Assembly (NCBI GenBank): GCA_028284265.1 | Contig: JANQRZ010000018.1 | Span: 173,385-237,384 of the forward strand | Length of the DNA: 64,000 nt | Direction: 5' to 3' | Origin: Rhodothermales bacterium | GTDB taxonomy: Bacteria; Bacteroidota; Rhodothermia; Rhodothermales; JANQRZ01 | Shown: in pieces, positions 52,563 through 62,067 of the stretch | Layout: each line of letters begins with the position of its first letter | How positions within the stretch are numbered: the first letter of the stretch is position 1 | The notes under the pieces: model-generated | What the model was told of the DNA's origin: nothing | The model's database searches: none | What the model saw: only the letters and a program-made list of their open reading frames with translations | Translations under genes and position numbers: made by a program

Positions 52563-54008
52563 ATGCCCGCTGTTCTCGAACCGCCGCCGGTCACGTACCA
52601 CGACACCTCGGACGATCTGCTCGTCACGCTCCACGAGCCGGACGCCCGCGTGCAGCACATCCCCGAGGCGGTCATCCAAGAGATCTGGCAAGCGCTCCGC
52701 TTCCGCCACGCCGACCTCCGCACCTCCGAAGGTGTCCCGGTCGAGGTGTGGCACCCCGGCACGCTCAACACCGACGCCGGGCCGGACTTCACCGAGGCCC
52801 GCCTGCACATCGGCAACCTCGCGTGGTCGGGCGATGTGGAGATTCACCGCACCTCGGGCGAGTGGACCGAACACCGGCACGACGAGGACCCGCGCTACGA
52901 CCGCGTGGTGCTCCACGTCACACTGGTACCGGACCGGCACACGGGCCGCCTCCGCCGCAGCGACGGCACCGTGCTCCCGGAGATCATCCTCTACCCGCGC
53001 CTGCAGGCATCGCTCCGCGCCCTCCTCCACCGCTTCTATGCCACCCCGGCGCTCGACTTTCCCTGTGCCGCCCACTGGCCGGACGTGTCCGAGTCGATAC
53101 GCCACAGCCTGATCCTCGACTGCGGACGTGAACGCCTCACCGACCGGCGCACCGCCTTCGCCGAAGCGTTCCTGACCACGCCCGACCTCGACCAACTCCT
53201 CTACGAGCGCATGCTCCGCGCCCTCGGCTACGCCAAGAACGCTGACCCGATGGAGCGCCTCGCCCGCCGTGTTCCGCTGCGTCGGCTCCGCGCCCTCTCC
53301 GACCGGCGCGATATCGAAGCCCTCCTCTTCGGCGCGTCCGGTTTGCTGCCAAAGGCACTCCCCGAAGCCGACCGCGATACCGCCGCATACGTAGCCGACC
53401 TCCGCAACCGCTTCGAGCGACAGAACGTGCTGGAGCCTGTACGCCCCATGAAGCTGACCGCGTGGACCCGCGCCCGGCTCCGGGCACCCAGCCTCCCGGC
53501 ACGGCGGATCGCCCAAGCGGCGGCGCTCGTCGCACCCGGTGGCCTACTCCACCGCGACCCCGTCGCTCACCTCGTCCATGCCATCCGGTCCGAACGTCCG
53601 CTGACAGCTCTCCGCCGCACGCTGACCGACACGCCTCCCGGCGATTTCTGGAACACCCACGTTCGCCTCGACCGGGCCTGCAAGACTATGGCCGCTGGCA
53701 TCGGACGCAGCCGGGCCGATGATATCCTCCTCAACACCGTCCTCCCACTCCTCCTGCTCTATGCCGAGCAGTCGGGCGACACGCCGCTCGAAGCCCGCAT
53801 AACCGAACTCTACCGTCAGCTTCCCGCTGCCAGCGACGAAGTGACGCGCCGCTACGAACGCCTCGGCACCGAGCCGTCGAACGCGCTCGAAGCACAGGGA
53901 CTGCACCAGCTGTATCGCACCCGCTGTTCCGAAGGCCGATGCCTCTCCTGCCCGGTCGGGCAATGGGTTGCTTCCAGCGGGCACGAGGCACCGGGCAGCG
54001 AGCAGTAG
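52563..54008 (+). CDS. DUF2851-family protein
   Basis: 481 aa from ATG 52563. The N-terminal half carries the DUF2851 signature: EAVIQEIWQALRF, VWHPGTLNTDAGPDFTEARLHIG, WSGDVEIHRTSGEW and DRVVLHVTLV, which looks nuclease-like (PD-(D/E)XK-like order D, E-x-H), a guess. The C-terminal part ends CSEGRCLSCPVG with three Cys that could bind a metal. Widespread in Bacteroidota and relatives, function unknown. Confidence 0.85.
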   Translation: MPAVLEPPPVTYHDTSDDLLVTLHEPDARVQHIPEAVIQEIWQALRFRHADLRTSEGVPVEVWHPGTLNTDAGPDFTEARLHIGNLAWSGDVEIHRTSGEWTEHRHDEDPRYDRVVLHVTLVPDRHTGRLRRSDGTVLPEIILYPRLQASLRALLHRFYATPALDFPCAAHWPDVSESIRHSLILDCGRERLTDRRTAFAEAFLTTPDLDQLLYERMLRALGYAKNADPMERLARRVPLRRLRALSDRRDIEALLFGASGLLPKALPEADRDTAAYVADLRNRFERQNVLEPVRPMKLTAWTRARLRAPSLPARRIAQAAALVAPGGLLHRDPVAHLVHAIRSERPLTALRRTLTDTPPGDFWNTHVRLDRACKTMAAGIGRSRADDILLNTVLPLLLLYAEQSGDTPLEARITELYRQLPAASDEVTRRYERLGTEPSNALEAQGLHQLYRTRCSEGRCLSCPVGQWVASSGHEAPGSEQ

Positions 54009-54072
54009 GTAGCAAACAAGCGCTCGCCTGTACCTTTCTGCCTTCCGCCCGCCGCTCTCTACTCACCGAACC

Positions 54073-54393
54073 ATGCTCGTCCGCACCGTCCGCATGACCT
54101 TCCGCCCCGACGCTGTCGAGGAGTTCCTCGCCATGTTCGAGGGTGTCGCGCCGCAAATCAGGACCTTCGAGGGATGCCAGCATCTAGAGCTTTGGGAGGA
54201 CGCGCGCTATCCCAACATCCTCACCACCTACAGCCACTGGGACAGTGCCGACGCGCTCGATGCCTACCGCGAGAGCGCCCTCTTTCGCTCGACGTGGGCG
54301 CGGACGAAGAAGTGGTTTGCCGCCCCGACCGTCGCCCATAGCCAGCACGTCAAAGCAGGACCGATAGAACCTGCAGCTACAGCGCCAGCTTGA
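54073..54393 (+). CDS. ABM-domain (antibiotic biosynthesis monooxygenase-like) protein
   Basis: 106 aa. A dimeric ferredoxin-like fold is suggested: MLVRTVRMTFRPDAVEEFLAMFEGV, GCQHLELWED and YSHWDSADALDAYRES. Such small proteins include haem-degrading and quinone-modifying monooxygenases; no specific active-site residue can be pinned. The 3' end overlaps the convergent TonB-receptor gene by 17 bases. Confidence 0.82.
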   Translation: MLVRTVRMTFRPDAVEEFLAMFEGVAPQIRTFEGCQHLELWEDARYPNILTTYSHWDSADALDAYRESALFRSTWARTKKWFAAPTVAHSQHVKAGPIEPAATAPA

Positions 54394-56392
54394 GCCCGGC
54401 CTGTATCTCGCGCCCCGGCCCCGGCAGACCGAGTTGCGGGAGCACGACGGCGTCGGTGACGTTGTTGACGCGGGCGAAGAGTTCGGCGGAGACGGCGCGC
54501 ACGGAGAGCCGGTAGCCCGCCCGAAGGTTGAGCACGAGCGACGGATCGAGCCGGACGAAACCGTCGCCATCGGGTGAGTAAGCCACGCCGGTATAGACCG
54601 CCTCAACGGTGGCGTTTGGTCCCCGGCCCGGCGAGTAGCTCGCCGCAAGGCGCCCGATGGCTTCGGGCTTTTCAGACAATCGGGTCGTGCTACCGTCCTC
54701 TTCAATGCCCCGCACGTCCATGACCGTCAGGTGCCCGTCGAAACGGATGAGCGGGATAGGGCGCACGGCCCCGGAGATTTCTACGCCCGTGATCCGGCTC
54801 CCACCGAGATTGACTCGCCGTCGCCGCCCATCCTCCAAGCGCTCCTGATCGATGGTATCGTCGGTGCGGTTGAGGAACAGCGTAACGTCGCCCGACACCA
54901 CCTCGCCATAGTGCCGCATCCCGACTTCGGCGAGGAGCGACGATTCGGGCCGGAGGTCGGGGTTGAGGGCGAAACGCTGGAGGGCTTCGCCGAAAAGTTC
55001 GCGGAGCGTCGGAAAGCGGGTCTTGCGACCGGCGGAGGCATTGAGGCTCCACGCCTCGTTCAGCCGGTAGACACCACCCACCGTCAGCCCATAGTCCATG
55101 AACGGATCGCGCGACGGCTTGTCGCCCGTCTCCGGCGTCGAGAGGGCGTCGAGGCTTACCCCAGCGGTGAGGGTGAGCGGAGCGAGCGGCGTCGCCTCCG
55201 CTTCGAGACCCGCGCTCCAGAGACCCTGCCGGTAGGTCAGGCGTGGATCGTCGGCGCGTTGCTCGCCCTCAAACGCTGACTCCTGTTGCCGGTGCATCGA
55301 GGTGAGGGCATTCAGCCCGAGCCGAAGTGTGACCGGCGCGAAGGCGTGCTCGATAACCGCCCGCCCGCCGACCGTGAGGTCTTCGTCGTCTTGCTGGCTA
55401 TCGAGTTGGTCGTACTCGGCCCCGGCATAGTCGGCGATCTGCTGGGTGAAGCGACTGCCCCATACAGCTCCGCGCAGGCTCGTCGCTGGTCCCAGCCCGG
55501 CCTCGCCATTCAGAATCGCCATCGACATTCGCCACTCGGGGTAGCGCCAGAAGCGCACACGGTCTACGGCAGGATTGAGGTGACCCTCGGGGGCGATGCC
55601 TTTTTCGCCGTCCACATGGAGCATCGACAAACCGAGGCGCGAGCGCGAGGAGAAATCATATTCCAGTCGGCCAAAACCGTTCGCCAGCCGGTAATCTGTG
55701 TTCGTACGGATACGGTCCGAGACTTGGTTGAAGACGAGACCGGCGTCACCCAAGTCATCCGGCACGGCGAACCCGTCGCGGCGGGCATAGCCACCCGAGC
55801 CGACCCACGAGAACCGACCACGCCGACCGAGGTGCGTTACCATCCCCTGCCCGAAGCCCTCCGATCCACCCTGCCCCGTGGCTTCGGTGAACGTGCCTTT
55901 GCTTCTCAGTCCGCGTGAGGTCATGTTGACCGCCCCACCCAGCACGTTTGCGCCCCACAGCACCGACGGTACCCCCTTCGCCACCGTGATCCCGCCGATA
56001 ACACCCGCAGGCAGCAGCGAGAGATCGACCCGGTTGTCCCATGGAATATTGAGCAGCGCCCCGTCGAAGAACAGTGCCACCTGCCGCTCCCCGGCAGCGC
56101 GGAGATAAACCAGCGTTTCGCCGCGCGAGTTGGTCTGGACGTGCGCCGCCGGAATCAACCGGGCCACATCCGAGACACTCGGCGCGTCGAGCCGGTCGAT
56201 GGCCGCGACTGGGATACGCTGGAGCGTAGACGGAGCCGCTGGCCGCGCCGCCGTGCCACCGCCGACGACGACCTCGCCGAGATCGTATTCCCGCAGCGAG
56301 TCCGCCGGAGCCTGTGCGAAGACGGAGCCAGTCGCCATCCACACAGCACACAATGCCCACCGGAGGCGACGTTTGTTCAGCACGATGGGCAC
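54377..56392 (-). CDS. TonB-dependent outer-membrane receptor
   Basis: 671 aa with a GTG start at 56392. A signal peptide ends SVFA|Q. A TonB-box-like stretch (REYDLGEVVV), plug domain (about 50-160; VLWGANVLGGAVNMTSRG) and a 22-strand-type barrel ending in the terminal motif GREIQAGLKLAL. Imports scarce ligands such as siderophore-iron or cobalamin; the ABC ATPase and PduO-type gene 4 kb away suggest cobalamin as one option. I looked for a cobalamin or TPP riboswitch in 56393-56637 and did not see the core motifs. Confidence 0.9.
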   Translation of the reverse strand: MPIVLNKRRLRWALCAVWMATGSVFAQAPADSLREYDLGEVVVGGGTAARPAAPSTLQRIPVAAIDRLDAPSVSDVARLIPAAHVQTNSRGETLVYLRAAGERQVALFFDGALLNIPWDNRVDLSLLPAGVIGGITVAKGVPSVLWGANVLGGAVNMTSRGLRSKGTFTEATGQGGSEGFGQGMVTHLGRRGRFSWVGSGGYARRDGFAVPDDLGDAGLVFNQVSDRIRTNTDYRLANGFGRLEYDFSSRSRLGLSMLHVDGEKGIAPEGHLNPAVDRVRFWRYPEWRMSMAILNGEAGLGPATSLRGAVWGSRFTQQIADYAGAEYDQLDSQQDDEDLTVGGRAVIEHAFAPVTLRLGLNALTSMHRQQESAFEGEQRADDPRLTYRQGLWSAGLEAEATPLAPLTLTAGVSLDALSTPETGDKPSRDPFMDYGLTVGGVYRLNEAWSLNASAGRKTRFPTLRELFGEALQRFALNPDLRPESSLLAEVGMRHYGEVVSGDVTLFLNRTDDTIDQERLEDGRRRRVNLGGSRITGVEISGAVRPIPLIRFDGHLTVMDVRGIEEDGSTTRLSEKPEAIGRLAASYSPGRGPNATVEAVYTGVAYSPDGDGFVRLDPSLVLNLRAGYRLSVRAVSAELFARVNNVTDAVVLPQLGLPGPGREIQAGLKLAL

Positions 56393-56637
56393 AGGCAGGG
56401 GATAAACGGTCGAATGACGAGGTGGGAATCAGGATAGCAAAAACTGTGCGAGCCGGGGTAACGGGCGGCGAGGGGTTCGCCGTGCCCTGCCTGCTTGAAG
56501 AACGGGTGTATCGGAGCCGATAGAAAATACTCAGGTCGGGAGCAAGCCGGAACAATCTCGCGCCCCGGTCTGCGTTCTACCTCTGTCCCGGCTCCGTCTT
56601 CGTTGTATGTTCGACCCTTTGCCATTCGTCACTCGAC

Positions 56638-59600
56638 ATGAGTGAACACAGCCGACAGCTTCTCGATGCCCTGCGCGCGCGCCTCCACCGCGCCCGCCGC
56701 CGCGTGCTCGGAGCCGACCTTCTGTTCGGCGCGGCGCTGACGCTCGGCGTGTTGGCTGCGGTACTCGGCCTAGGGGCAGCACTCGAAGCGGGGCTGTGGA
56801 TGGGAACCGCGGCGCGACTGCTGTTCTACGTCGCCTTCCTCCTCGCCGCCCTCGGCCTCGCCGGCGCGTTCGTCGTCCGGCCTCTGCTGGTCTACTTCGG
56901 CGTGCTCCCCGGCCTCGACGACCACGCGCTGGCGTCCCGCATCGGCAAGCGGTTCCCCGAAGTCTCCGACCGTCTGACCAACCTTCTCGACCTCGCCGAC
57001 GGACGCGGCACCGACGCTCCGGCTCCGCTCCTCGACGGGGCCGTGCAAATGCTCGGGCGCGAAGTGGAGCCGGTGCCGTTCGAGCGCGTCGAGGACACCC
57101 GACCGGCGAAGCGCGCCGCGCCGTTCGCCGCCGTGCCGGTGATGGGTCTCGTGCTCTTCGGCCTCTTTGCTCCGGCCACATTCACCGGGGCCGTCCACCG
57201 TCTCTTTTCCCCGACCGAGACGTTCGCGCCACCTGCGCCATTCAGCTTGGTCGTCGCTCCCGGCGACACGGAGATCGTGCGCGGGACCGACCTCACCATC
57301 GAGGTTCGGGCGCGGGGGCGGGCGTTCCCGCGCGAGGCAACGCTCTACCTCGGTCGCACCGACGAGGAACGCGCCGACCCGGTTCGCCTCCTCGCCGACT
57401 CGACCGGCTCCTTCCGGCATATCGTCACAAACGTCCGCGAGTCGCTCCGCTACCGCGTCGAATCCGGCCCCGTCGAAACCGACTGGTTCACGGCGACCGT
57501 CGTGGCGCGTCCGACGGTGCAATCGTTCAATGTCGTGGCGACGCCGCCGCGCTACACCCGTCTTCCGGCGCAGCGCCTAGCCCCGAACGTCGGCGACGTG
57601 ATCGGGCTGCCGGGCACCGAGGTAACAGTCTCGGCGACCATCGGCGGCGTGGTCGTCGATTCGGCCAAGCTCGTTTTCGATGATGGCACGGCAGCGCTGC
57701 TCGACCTCGACCTCGACGGCGACGCCGCGACCGGCAGCTTCCGGCTCCATCGCGAGGGCACCTACCGGCTCCTCCTCCACGGCGCGAACGGCTTCACGAA
57801 CGCCGACCCGATTGCGTACACGCTCCAGTTGCTCTCCGACGCCGCGCCGCAGATTCGCCTCCTCGAACCCGGCTCGGACGTAGACCTGAATGAGTCACTC
57901 CAGACCCGCGTCACGGCGAAGATCACCGACGACTTCGGCTTCGCCCGCCTCCGCCTCTACTGGCGCACCGCCAGCGACGACGAGAAGGACTTCACCTCAC
58001 TCGACCTGCCCGTACAGTCGCGCCTGCTCGATCAGGACGTGACGCACGACTGGCTCCTGCGCACCGTCGCTCCCGACCTCGCGCCCGGCGATGTGGTCGA
58101 GTACTACCTGCAGGTCTGGGACAACGACGCGGTCGCCGGTTACAAGTCGGCCCGCACGCCGATGTTCACCCTCCGCTTCCCGTCGCTCGACGAGCAGTAC
58201 GAGCAACTCGACGAGACGGGCGACGAGACCGAGGAAGGCCTCGAAGAGATGCTCCGCGATGCCGACGAGACCCGCGAACAGTTCGAGGAGCTACGCGACG
58301 AGCTACGCCGCAAGCAGGACGCCGACTGGGAGGACAAGCGCCAGCTCGACAACCTGATGGAGCGCCAGCAGCAGCTCGACGAGCAGGTCGAGCAGGGCGC
58401 GGAGCAGATGCAGGAGTTGCTCGACCAGATGCGCGAGAACGACCTCGTCTCCGAGGAGACGATGCGGCAGTACGAGGAGATGCAGCGCGTGATGGAGGAG
58501 GTCGCCACGCCCGAATTGATGGAGGCGCTCCAAAAGTTGCAAGAGGCGATGGAGAACCTCGACCTCCCGCAGATGATGGAGGCGATGGAGGACTTCGAGT
58601 TCAACGAGGAGCAGTTCCGCGAGCGCATCGAGCGCGCCCTCGAACTGCTCGAAAGGCTACAGACCGCCCAGAAGCTCGACGAAGCCGCTAAGCGCGCCGA
58701 GGCCCTCGCCGAGCAGGAGGAGGCGTTGCAGGAGCAGACGCAGGAGCTTCAGGAGCAGCAGGAAAACGGCGAACTCAGCGACGAGGAATCGCAGGCCGAG
58801 CAGGACCGCCTCGCCGAGGAGCAGCGGCGGGCGCAGGAAGAGGCCGAGGCGCTGGAGCAACTGATGCAGGAGATCCAGGAGCAGATGGAGGGGATGCAAA
58901 ATACGCCGCAGGATGCCCAGCAGCAGATGCAAGACGCGCAGGAGCAGATGCAGGAGATGCAGGAGCAGATGCAGGAGAACCAGCAGCAGCTTCAGCAGAA
59001 CCAGTTGCAGGACGCGCAGCAGGGCCAGCAGCAGATGCAGCAGCAGATGCAACAGATGAGCCAGCAGATGCAGCAGATGCAGCAGCAGATGTCGGGCCAG
59101 CAGCAACAGGTCAACCTTGCCGGACTCCGCCGCGTCCTCGACGATGTGCTCACACTGTCCTACGAGCAGGAGTCGCTCCGCGCCGAGACCGCCGGACAGT
59201 CCAGCGACAGCCCGGTTCTTCGTCCGAATGCTGCCCAGCAGGTCGAACTCTCCGCGGGCCTCGCCACCGTCAGCGATTCGCTCCGCAGCCTCGCCCGTGA
59301 GATTCCGCAGATGGATGTCGAGATTCAGAAGCGGGCGGGTGAGGCGATCCGTGAGATGGGCGCGTCCGTCTCCGAATTGACCGAGCGCCGCGTGCCGCAG
59401 GCCGCCGGGCATCAGAAAGCCTCGATGACCTCGCTGAACGACCTCGCCCTCCTGCTCTCGGACCTGATGGACCAGATACAGAACCCGAGTCAGGGGCAGG
59501 GCCAAGGATCGCCGTCGATGCAGCAGATGATGCAGCAGTTGCAGCAGATGTCGGGTCAGCAGCAGCAACTCAACCAGCAGATTCAGCAGATGCTGAACGA

Positions 59601-60066
59601 CGCGCAGGGCGAGCGGCTCTCGCAGGACCAGCAGGCCCGGATGCAGCAGCTACGCCAGCAGCAGAACGCGCTCCGTCAGCAACTCGAAGAGATGGCCCAG
59701 AACCCGAACCTCGACAGCCAAGGCCGGAGCCAGCTTCAGCGCATCGCCGAGGAGATGGAAGAGGCCGCCCAACGGATGCAGGACGGGCGGATCGACCGCG
59801 AGCTACGCGAGCGGCAGCAGAACATCCTCACCCGTCTCCTCGAAGCGCGCGAGTCCATCAACCAGCGCGGCAAGAAGCGCGAGCGCGAAAGCCAGACCGG
59901 CCAAGACCGCCCGCCCGATTCTCCCGATACTCTACCCGAGCAGGAAGAAGTCGACCGCCTCCGCCGCGACCTAATCCGCGCCTTGGAGAGTGGCTATGCG
60001 CCAGACTATCAGGAACTCATCAAGCGCTACTTCGAGCTGCTCCAGCAGCGCAACGGGGAAGGCTAA
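56638..60066 (+). CDS. DUF4175-family large membrane-anchored Gln-rich coiled-coil protein
   Basis: 1142 aa. Two N-terminal membrane segments (about 25-45 and 60-85), a third near 160-180, a periplasmic beta-rich region (about 200-500) and then a very long helical, Gln/Glu/Met-rich stretch (about 510-880 and 960-1130) with near-repeats of QQMQ and EQMQ. The first 500 residues match DUF4175 layout. The Gln-rich part has low-complexity DNA (CAGCAGATG words, about 58900-59110). Function unknown; often found near CHP/BatA-type operons in this phylum. Confidence 0.85.
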   Translation: MSEHSRQLLDALRARLHRARRRVLGADLLFGAALTLGVLAAVLGLGAALEAGLWMGTAARLLFYVAFLLAALGLAGAFVVRPLLVYFGVLPGLDDHALASRIGKRFPEVSDRLTNLLDLADGRGTDAPAPLLDGAVQMLGREVEPVPFERVEDTRPAKRAAPFAAVPVMGLVLFGLFAPATFTGAVHRLFSPTETFAPPAPFSLVVAPGDTEIVRGTDLTIEVRARGRAFPREATLYLGRTDEERADPVRLLADSTGSFRHIVTNVRESLRYRVESGPVETDWFTATVVARPTVQSFNVVATPPRYTRLPAQRLAPNVGDVIGLPGTEVTVSATIGGVVVDSAKLVFDDGTAALLDLDLDGDAATGSFRLHREGTYRLLLHGANGFTNADPIAYTLQLLSDAAPQIRLLEPGSDVDLNESLQTRVTAKITDDFGFARLRLYWRTASDDEKDFTSLDLPVQSRLLDQDVTHDWLLRTVAPDLAPGDVVEYYLQVWDNDAVAGYKSARTPMFTLRFPSLDEQYEQLDETGDETEEGLEEMLRDADETREQFEELRDELRRKQDADWEDKRQLDNLMERQQQLDEQVEQGAEQMQELLDQMRENDLVSEETMRQYEEMQRVMEEVATPELMEALQKLQEAMENLDLPQMMEAMEDFEFNEEQFRERIERALELLERLQTAQKLDEAAKRAEALAEQEEALQEQTQELQEQQENGELSDEESQAEQDRLAEEQRRAQEEAEALEQLMQEIQEQMEGMQNTPQDAQQQMQDAQEQMQEMQEQMQENQQQLQQNQLQDAQQGQQQMQQQMQQMSQQMQQMQQQMSGQQQQVNLAGLRRVLDDVLTLSYEQESLRAETAGQSSDSPVLRPNAAQQVELSAGLATVSDSLRSLAREIPQMDVEIQKRAGEAIREMGASVSELTERRVPQAAGHQKASMTSLNDLALLLSDLMDQIQNPSQGQGQGSPSMQQMMQQLQQMSGQQQQLNQQIQQMLNDAQGERLSQDQQARMQQLRQQQNALRQQLEEMAQNPNLDSQGRSQLQRIAEEMEEAAQRMQDGRIDRELRERQQNILTRLLEARESINQRGKKRERESQTGQDRPPDSPDTLPEQEEVDRLRRDLIRALESGYAPDYQELIKRYFELLQQRNGEG

Positions 60067-60127
60067 CCCCCCGTCACGCTTCGAGGGGGACAGCTTCTGT
60101 AGCAAAGCGGAAGAAGCAGGGGGTCAC
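60066..60127. repeat. Palindromic interspersed repeat, CCCCCT family, copy 2
   Basis: It begins ACCCCCC right at the TAA of the DUF4175 gene and ends AGGGGGTCAC (60118-60127), with AGGGGGACAG at 60084-60093 as in copy 1. An internal inverted pair GCTTCT/AGAAGC spans 60093-60117. The TGA of the convergent lipoprotein gene (60124-60126) lies at the same position in the repeat as the M50 protease stop in copy 1. Confidence 0.75.
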
Positions 60128-60606
60128 CGCACAAGAATATCGCCGTAGGTCACGATGCGACTACGGGCGTCGAAGACGCGAACGCGGTAGAGCCGGGCCT
60201 CTTCCCCACCACTGAGGCGAAGTAGCGTGGGGTTGAAGGTGAGGGTGTAGAAGTCGGGGCCTTGATCTGAGGCCAGCGTCACAACCCGGTCGGCATCGCT
60301 AAATCCGGTGACGCGGAGGCCGCCGGTGAAGGCATCGCCGAAGGTGTCCTGCACAGTGATCGTGACGAGACCGTTGCGGGCGACAGGATTCGGAAACACA
60401 GGCCGCACCTCGACCTGATTGACGAACGCCGGAGCGACGCGCCAATCGTCGGGGTCCTCCTCGACCACCGCGCCGTCCTCATCGGTACGGGTAAAGTTCT
60501 CTGGCAGGAAGGTAGACTGCTCGAAGAAAAGGTTCTGGTCCTCGTTCGTATCGCAGGCCGGAAGGGTGAGTAGTAGGACGAGGGAGATGAGCAGCGGTCG
60601 TATCAT
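60124..60606 (-). CDS. Small lipoprotein
   Basis: 160 aa from ATG 60606. Lipobox LPAC (about 15-18). A short polar linker precedes one beta-sandwich-like domain (about 55-160): VRPVFPNPVARNGLVTITV, LRLSGGEEARLYRVRVFDARSRIVTYGDI. The wording resembles the T9SS sorting-domain fold (FPNPV..., AxLYRVRVFD) but with lipid anchoring instead. Divergent overlap with the ABC ATPase region; its stop is supplied by an interspersed repeat. Confidence 0.78.
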   Translation of the reverse strand: MIRPLLISLVLLLTLPACDTNEDQNLFFEQSTFLPENFTRTDEDGAVVEEDPDDWRVAPAFVNQVEVRPVFPNPVARNGLVTITVQDTFGDAFTGGLRVTGFSDADRVVTLASDQGPDFYTLTFNPTLLRLSGGEEARLYRVRVFDARSRIVTYGDILVR

Positions 60607-60682
60607 GGCAGCGCAGGGATGGGGAGCGGCGGATGCACCGATGCGCGCCCTGTCCGGTTCCCCCAGCACGCGCTTCTCCCCT

Positions 60683-61453
60683 ATGCCCGTCTTCACCGCC
60701 GATGCTCTGCACGTAGCGCTCGACGGTCGTCCGATCCTCCACGACCTGCGCTTCGGCGTCGAAGAAGGCCAGTGGGTCGGGTTGATCGGGCCGAACGGCA
60801 GCGGGAAGACGACGCTGCTGCGGACACTCGGCGGGCTGCTTCCCTACACCGGTACCCTCACACTTGATGAGCAACCTGTCCGGGCATGGCCGCCGCGCGA
60901 CCTGGCCCGGCGGCTCGCGTTCGTTCGGCAGAACCCATCGCTCGCGTTCGACTTTACAGTCGAGGAGTTTGTGCTTCTCGGGCGCGCCCCGCATCATGGC
61001 TGGCTCGAAGGTTTCTCGTCAGCAGACCGGCAGCATGCCGACACGGCCCTCGTCGAGTTAGACCTACATGACTTTGCCGACCGCTCGCTGGAGACGCTCT
61101 CCGGCGGCGAGCAGCAGCGCGTCCAACTCGCGCAAGCGCTCGCGCAGGAAGCGGGCATCCTGCTCCTCGACGAGCCAACGGCCCACCTCGACGTGCACCA
61201 CCAGTTCGATGGCATGGACCGCGTCGCGGCGCTCACGCCCCGCCGAACCGTCATCGCGGCCTTCCACGACCTCGCCTTCGCCGCCCGCTACGCCGACCGG
61301 CTCCTCGTCCTCGACCGAGGCCGCCTCGTCGCCGACGGGACGCCGCATGATGTCCTCACCCCGGCCCTGATCCGCGACGTGTTCCGCATGGACGCCGACG
61401 TGTTCGACGCTCCGAGCGGCGCGCTCGAGATCCGCTACCTCGCGCCTGTCTGA
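60683..61453 (+). CDS. ABC transporter ATP-binding protein, cobalamin/siderophore type (BtuD/FecE-like)
   Basis: 256 aa from ATG 60683. Walker A GPNGSGKT (about 37-44), signature LSGGEQQRV (about 137-145), Walker B ILLLDEP (about 158-164) and AAFHDL (H-loop). The FecCD-partner type ATPase by its PLxLLGRAPH region. No permease or binding protein lies beside it. Co-oriented with the cobalamin adenosyltransferase 32 bases downstream, so corrinoid uptake is the likely role. Confidence 0.88.
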   Translation: MPVFTADALHVALDGRPILHDLRFGVEEGQWVGLIGPNGSGKTTLLRTLGGLLPYTGTLTLDEQPVRAWPPRDLARRLAFVRQNPSLAFDFTVEEFVLLGRAPHHGWLEGFSSADRQHADTALVELDLHDFADRSLETLSGGEQQRVQLAQALAQEAGILLLDEPTAHLDVHHQFDGMDRVAALTPRRTVIAAFHDLAFAARYADRLLVLDRGRLVADGTPHDVLTPALIRDVFRMDADVFDAPSGALEIRYLAPV

Positions 61454-61485
61454 CTTCAGAACCCTCACCTCCCGAGCCTCAACCT

Positions 61486-62064
61486 ATGAAAGTCTATACC
61501 CGCACCGGCGACGACGGCACGACCGCATTATTCGGCGGCGACCGCGTTGCGAAAACCCATCCCCGCATCACCGCCTACGGCACGGTGGACGAAGCGAATG
61601 CTTCTCTTGGTCTCGCCCGTGCCCTTGGCTTTGACGCTCCCGGTTTCGAGCGCATCGACCCGATCCTCGACCGTATCCAGCAAGAGCTTTTCGTCCTCGG
61701 AGGCGACCTCGCGGCACCTCACGAAACGAAGTATCCCGTGCCTCGGATGGAGGCAGCCCACACTGAGCAGTTGGAGCGAGAGATCGATGGGTTGGAAGAC
61801 GACTTGCCCGCGCTCAAGCATTTCATCCTACCGGGCGGATCGCCCGCCGGAGCGGCCCTTCATATCGCCCGCACCGTCGCCCGTCGCGCCGAGCGGCATA
61901 CGGTAGACCTCGCCCGACTGGAGCCGGTCAACGACCACGCAGCGCGCTACCTCAACCGGCTTTCGGACTTTCTGTTCGTCCTCGCCCGGTGGGTCAACCA
62001 GCAAGCAGGCATCGCCGAAGCCAAGTGGGTCCCGGTAGACCGCAAGGCAAAGCAGGAAGACTAG
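61486..62064 (+). CDS. PduO-type cob(I)alamin adenosyltransferase
   Basis: 192 aa, the usual length. ATP-binding TRTGDDGTTALFGG (about 5-18), TVDEANASLG and the C-terminal YLNRLSDFLFVLAR with the conserved Arg. It makes adenosylcobalamin by transferring the adenosyl group to cob(I)alamin. With the upstream ATPase it suggests salvage of external corrinoid. It ends 3 bases before the convergent lipoprotein stop. Confidence 0.94.
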   Translation: MKVYTRTGDDGTTALFGGDRVAKTHPRITAYGTVDEANASLGLARALGFDAPGFERIDPILDRIQQELFVLGGDLAAPHETKYPVPRMEAAHTEQLEREIDGLEDDLPALKHFILPGGSPAGAALHIARTVARRAERHTVDLARLEPVNDHAARYLNRLSDFLFVLARWVNQQAGIAEAKWVPVDRKAKQED

Positions 62065-62067
62065 AGG

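Noticed and set aside
56393..56637. Possible cobalamin or TPP riboswitch upstream of the TonB receptor
   Set aside because: Core motifs of either class were not found on the minus strand; a few scattered matches only.
58880..59110. CRISPR-like repetitive DNA
   Set aside because: Repeats are CAGCAGATG words in frame within a Gln-rich coding region, without constant spacing or spacers.
58657..59568. Leu-rich minus-strand ORF that looks like a membrane or LRR protein
   Set aside because: It is the complement of CAG/ATG-rich codons in the DUF4175 protein; the Leu-His pattern comes from antisense of Gln codons.
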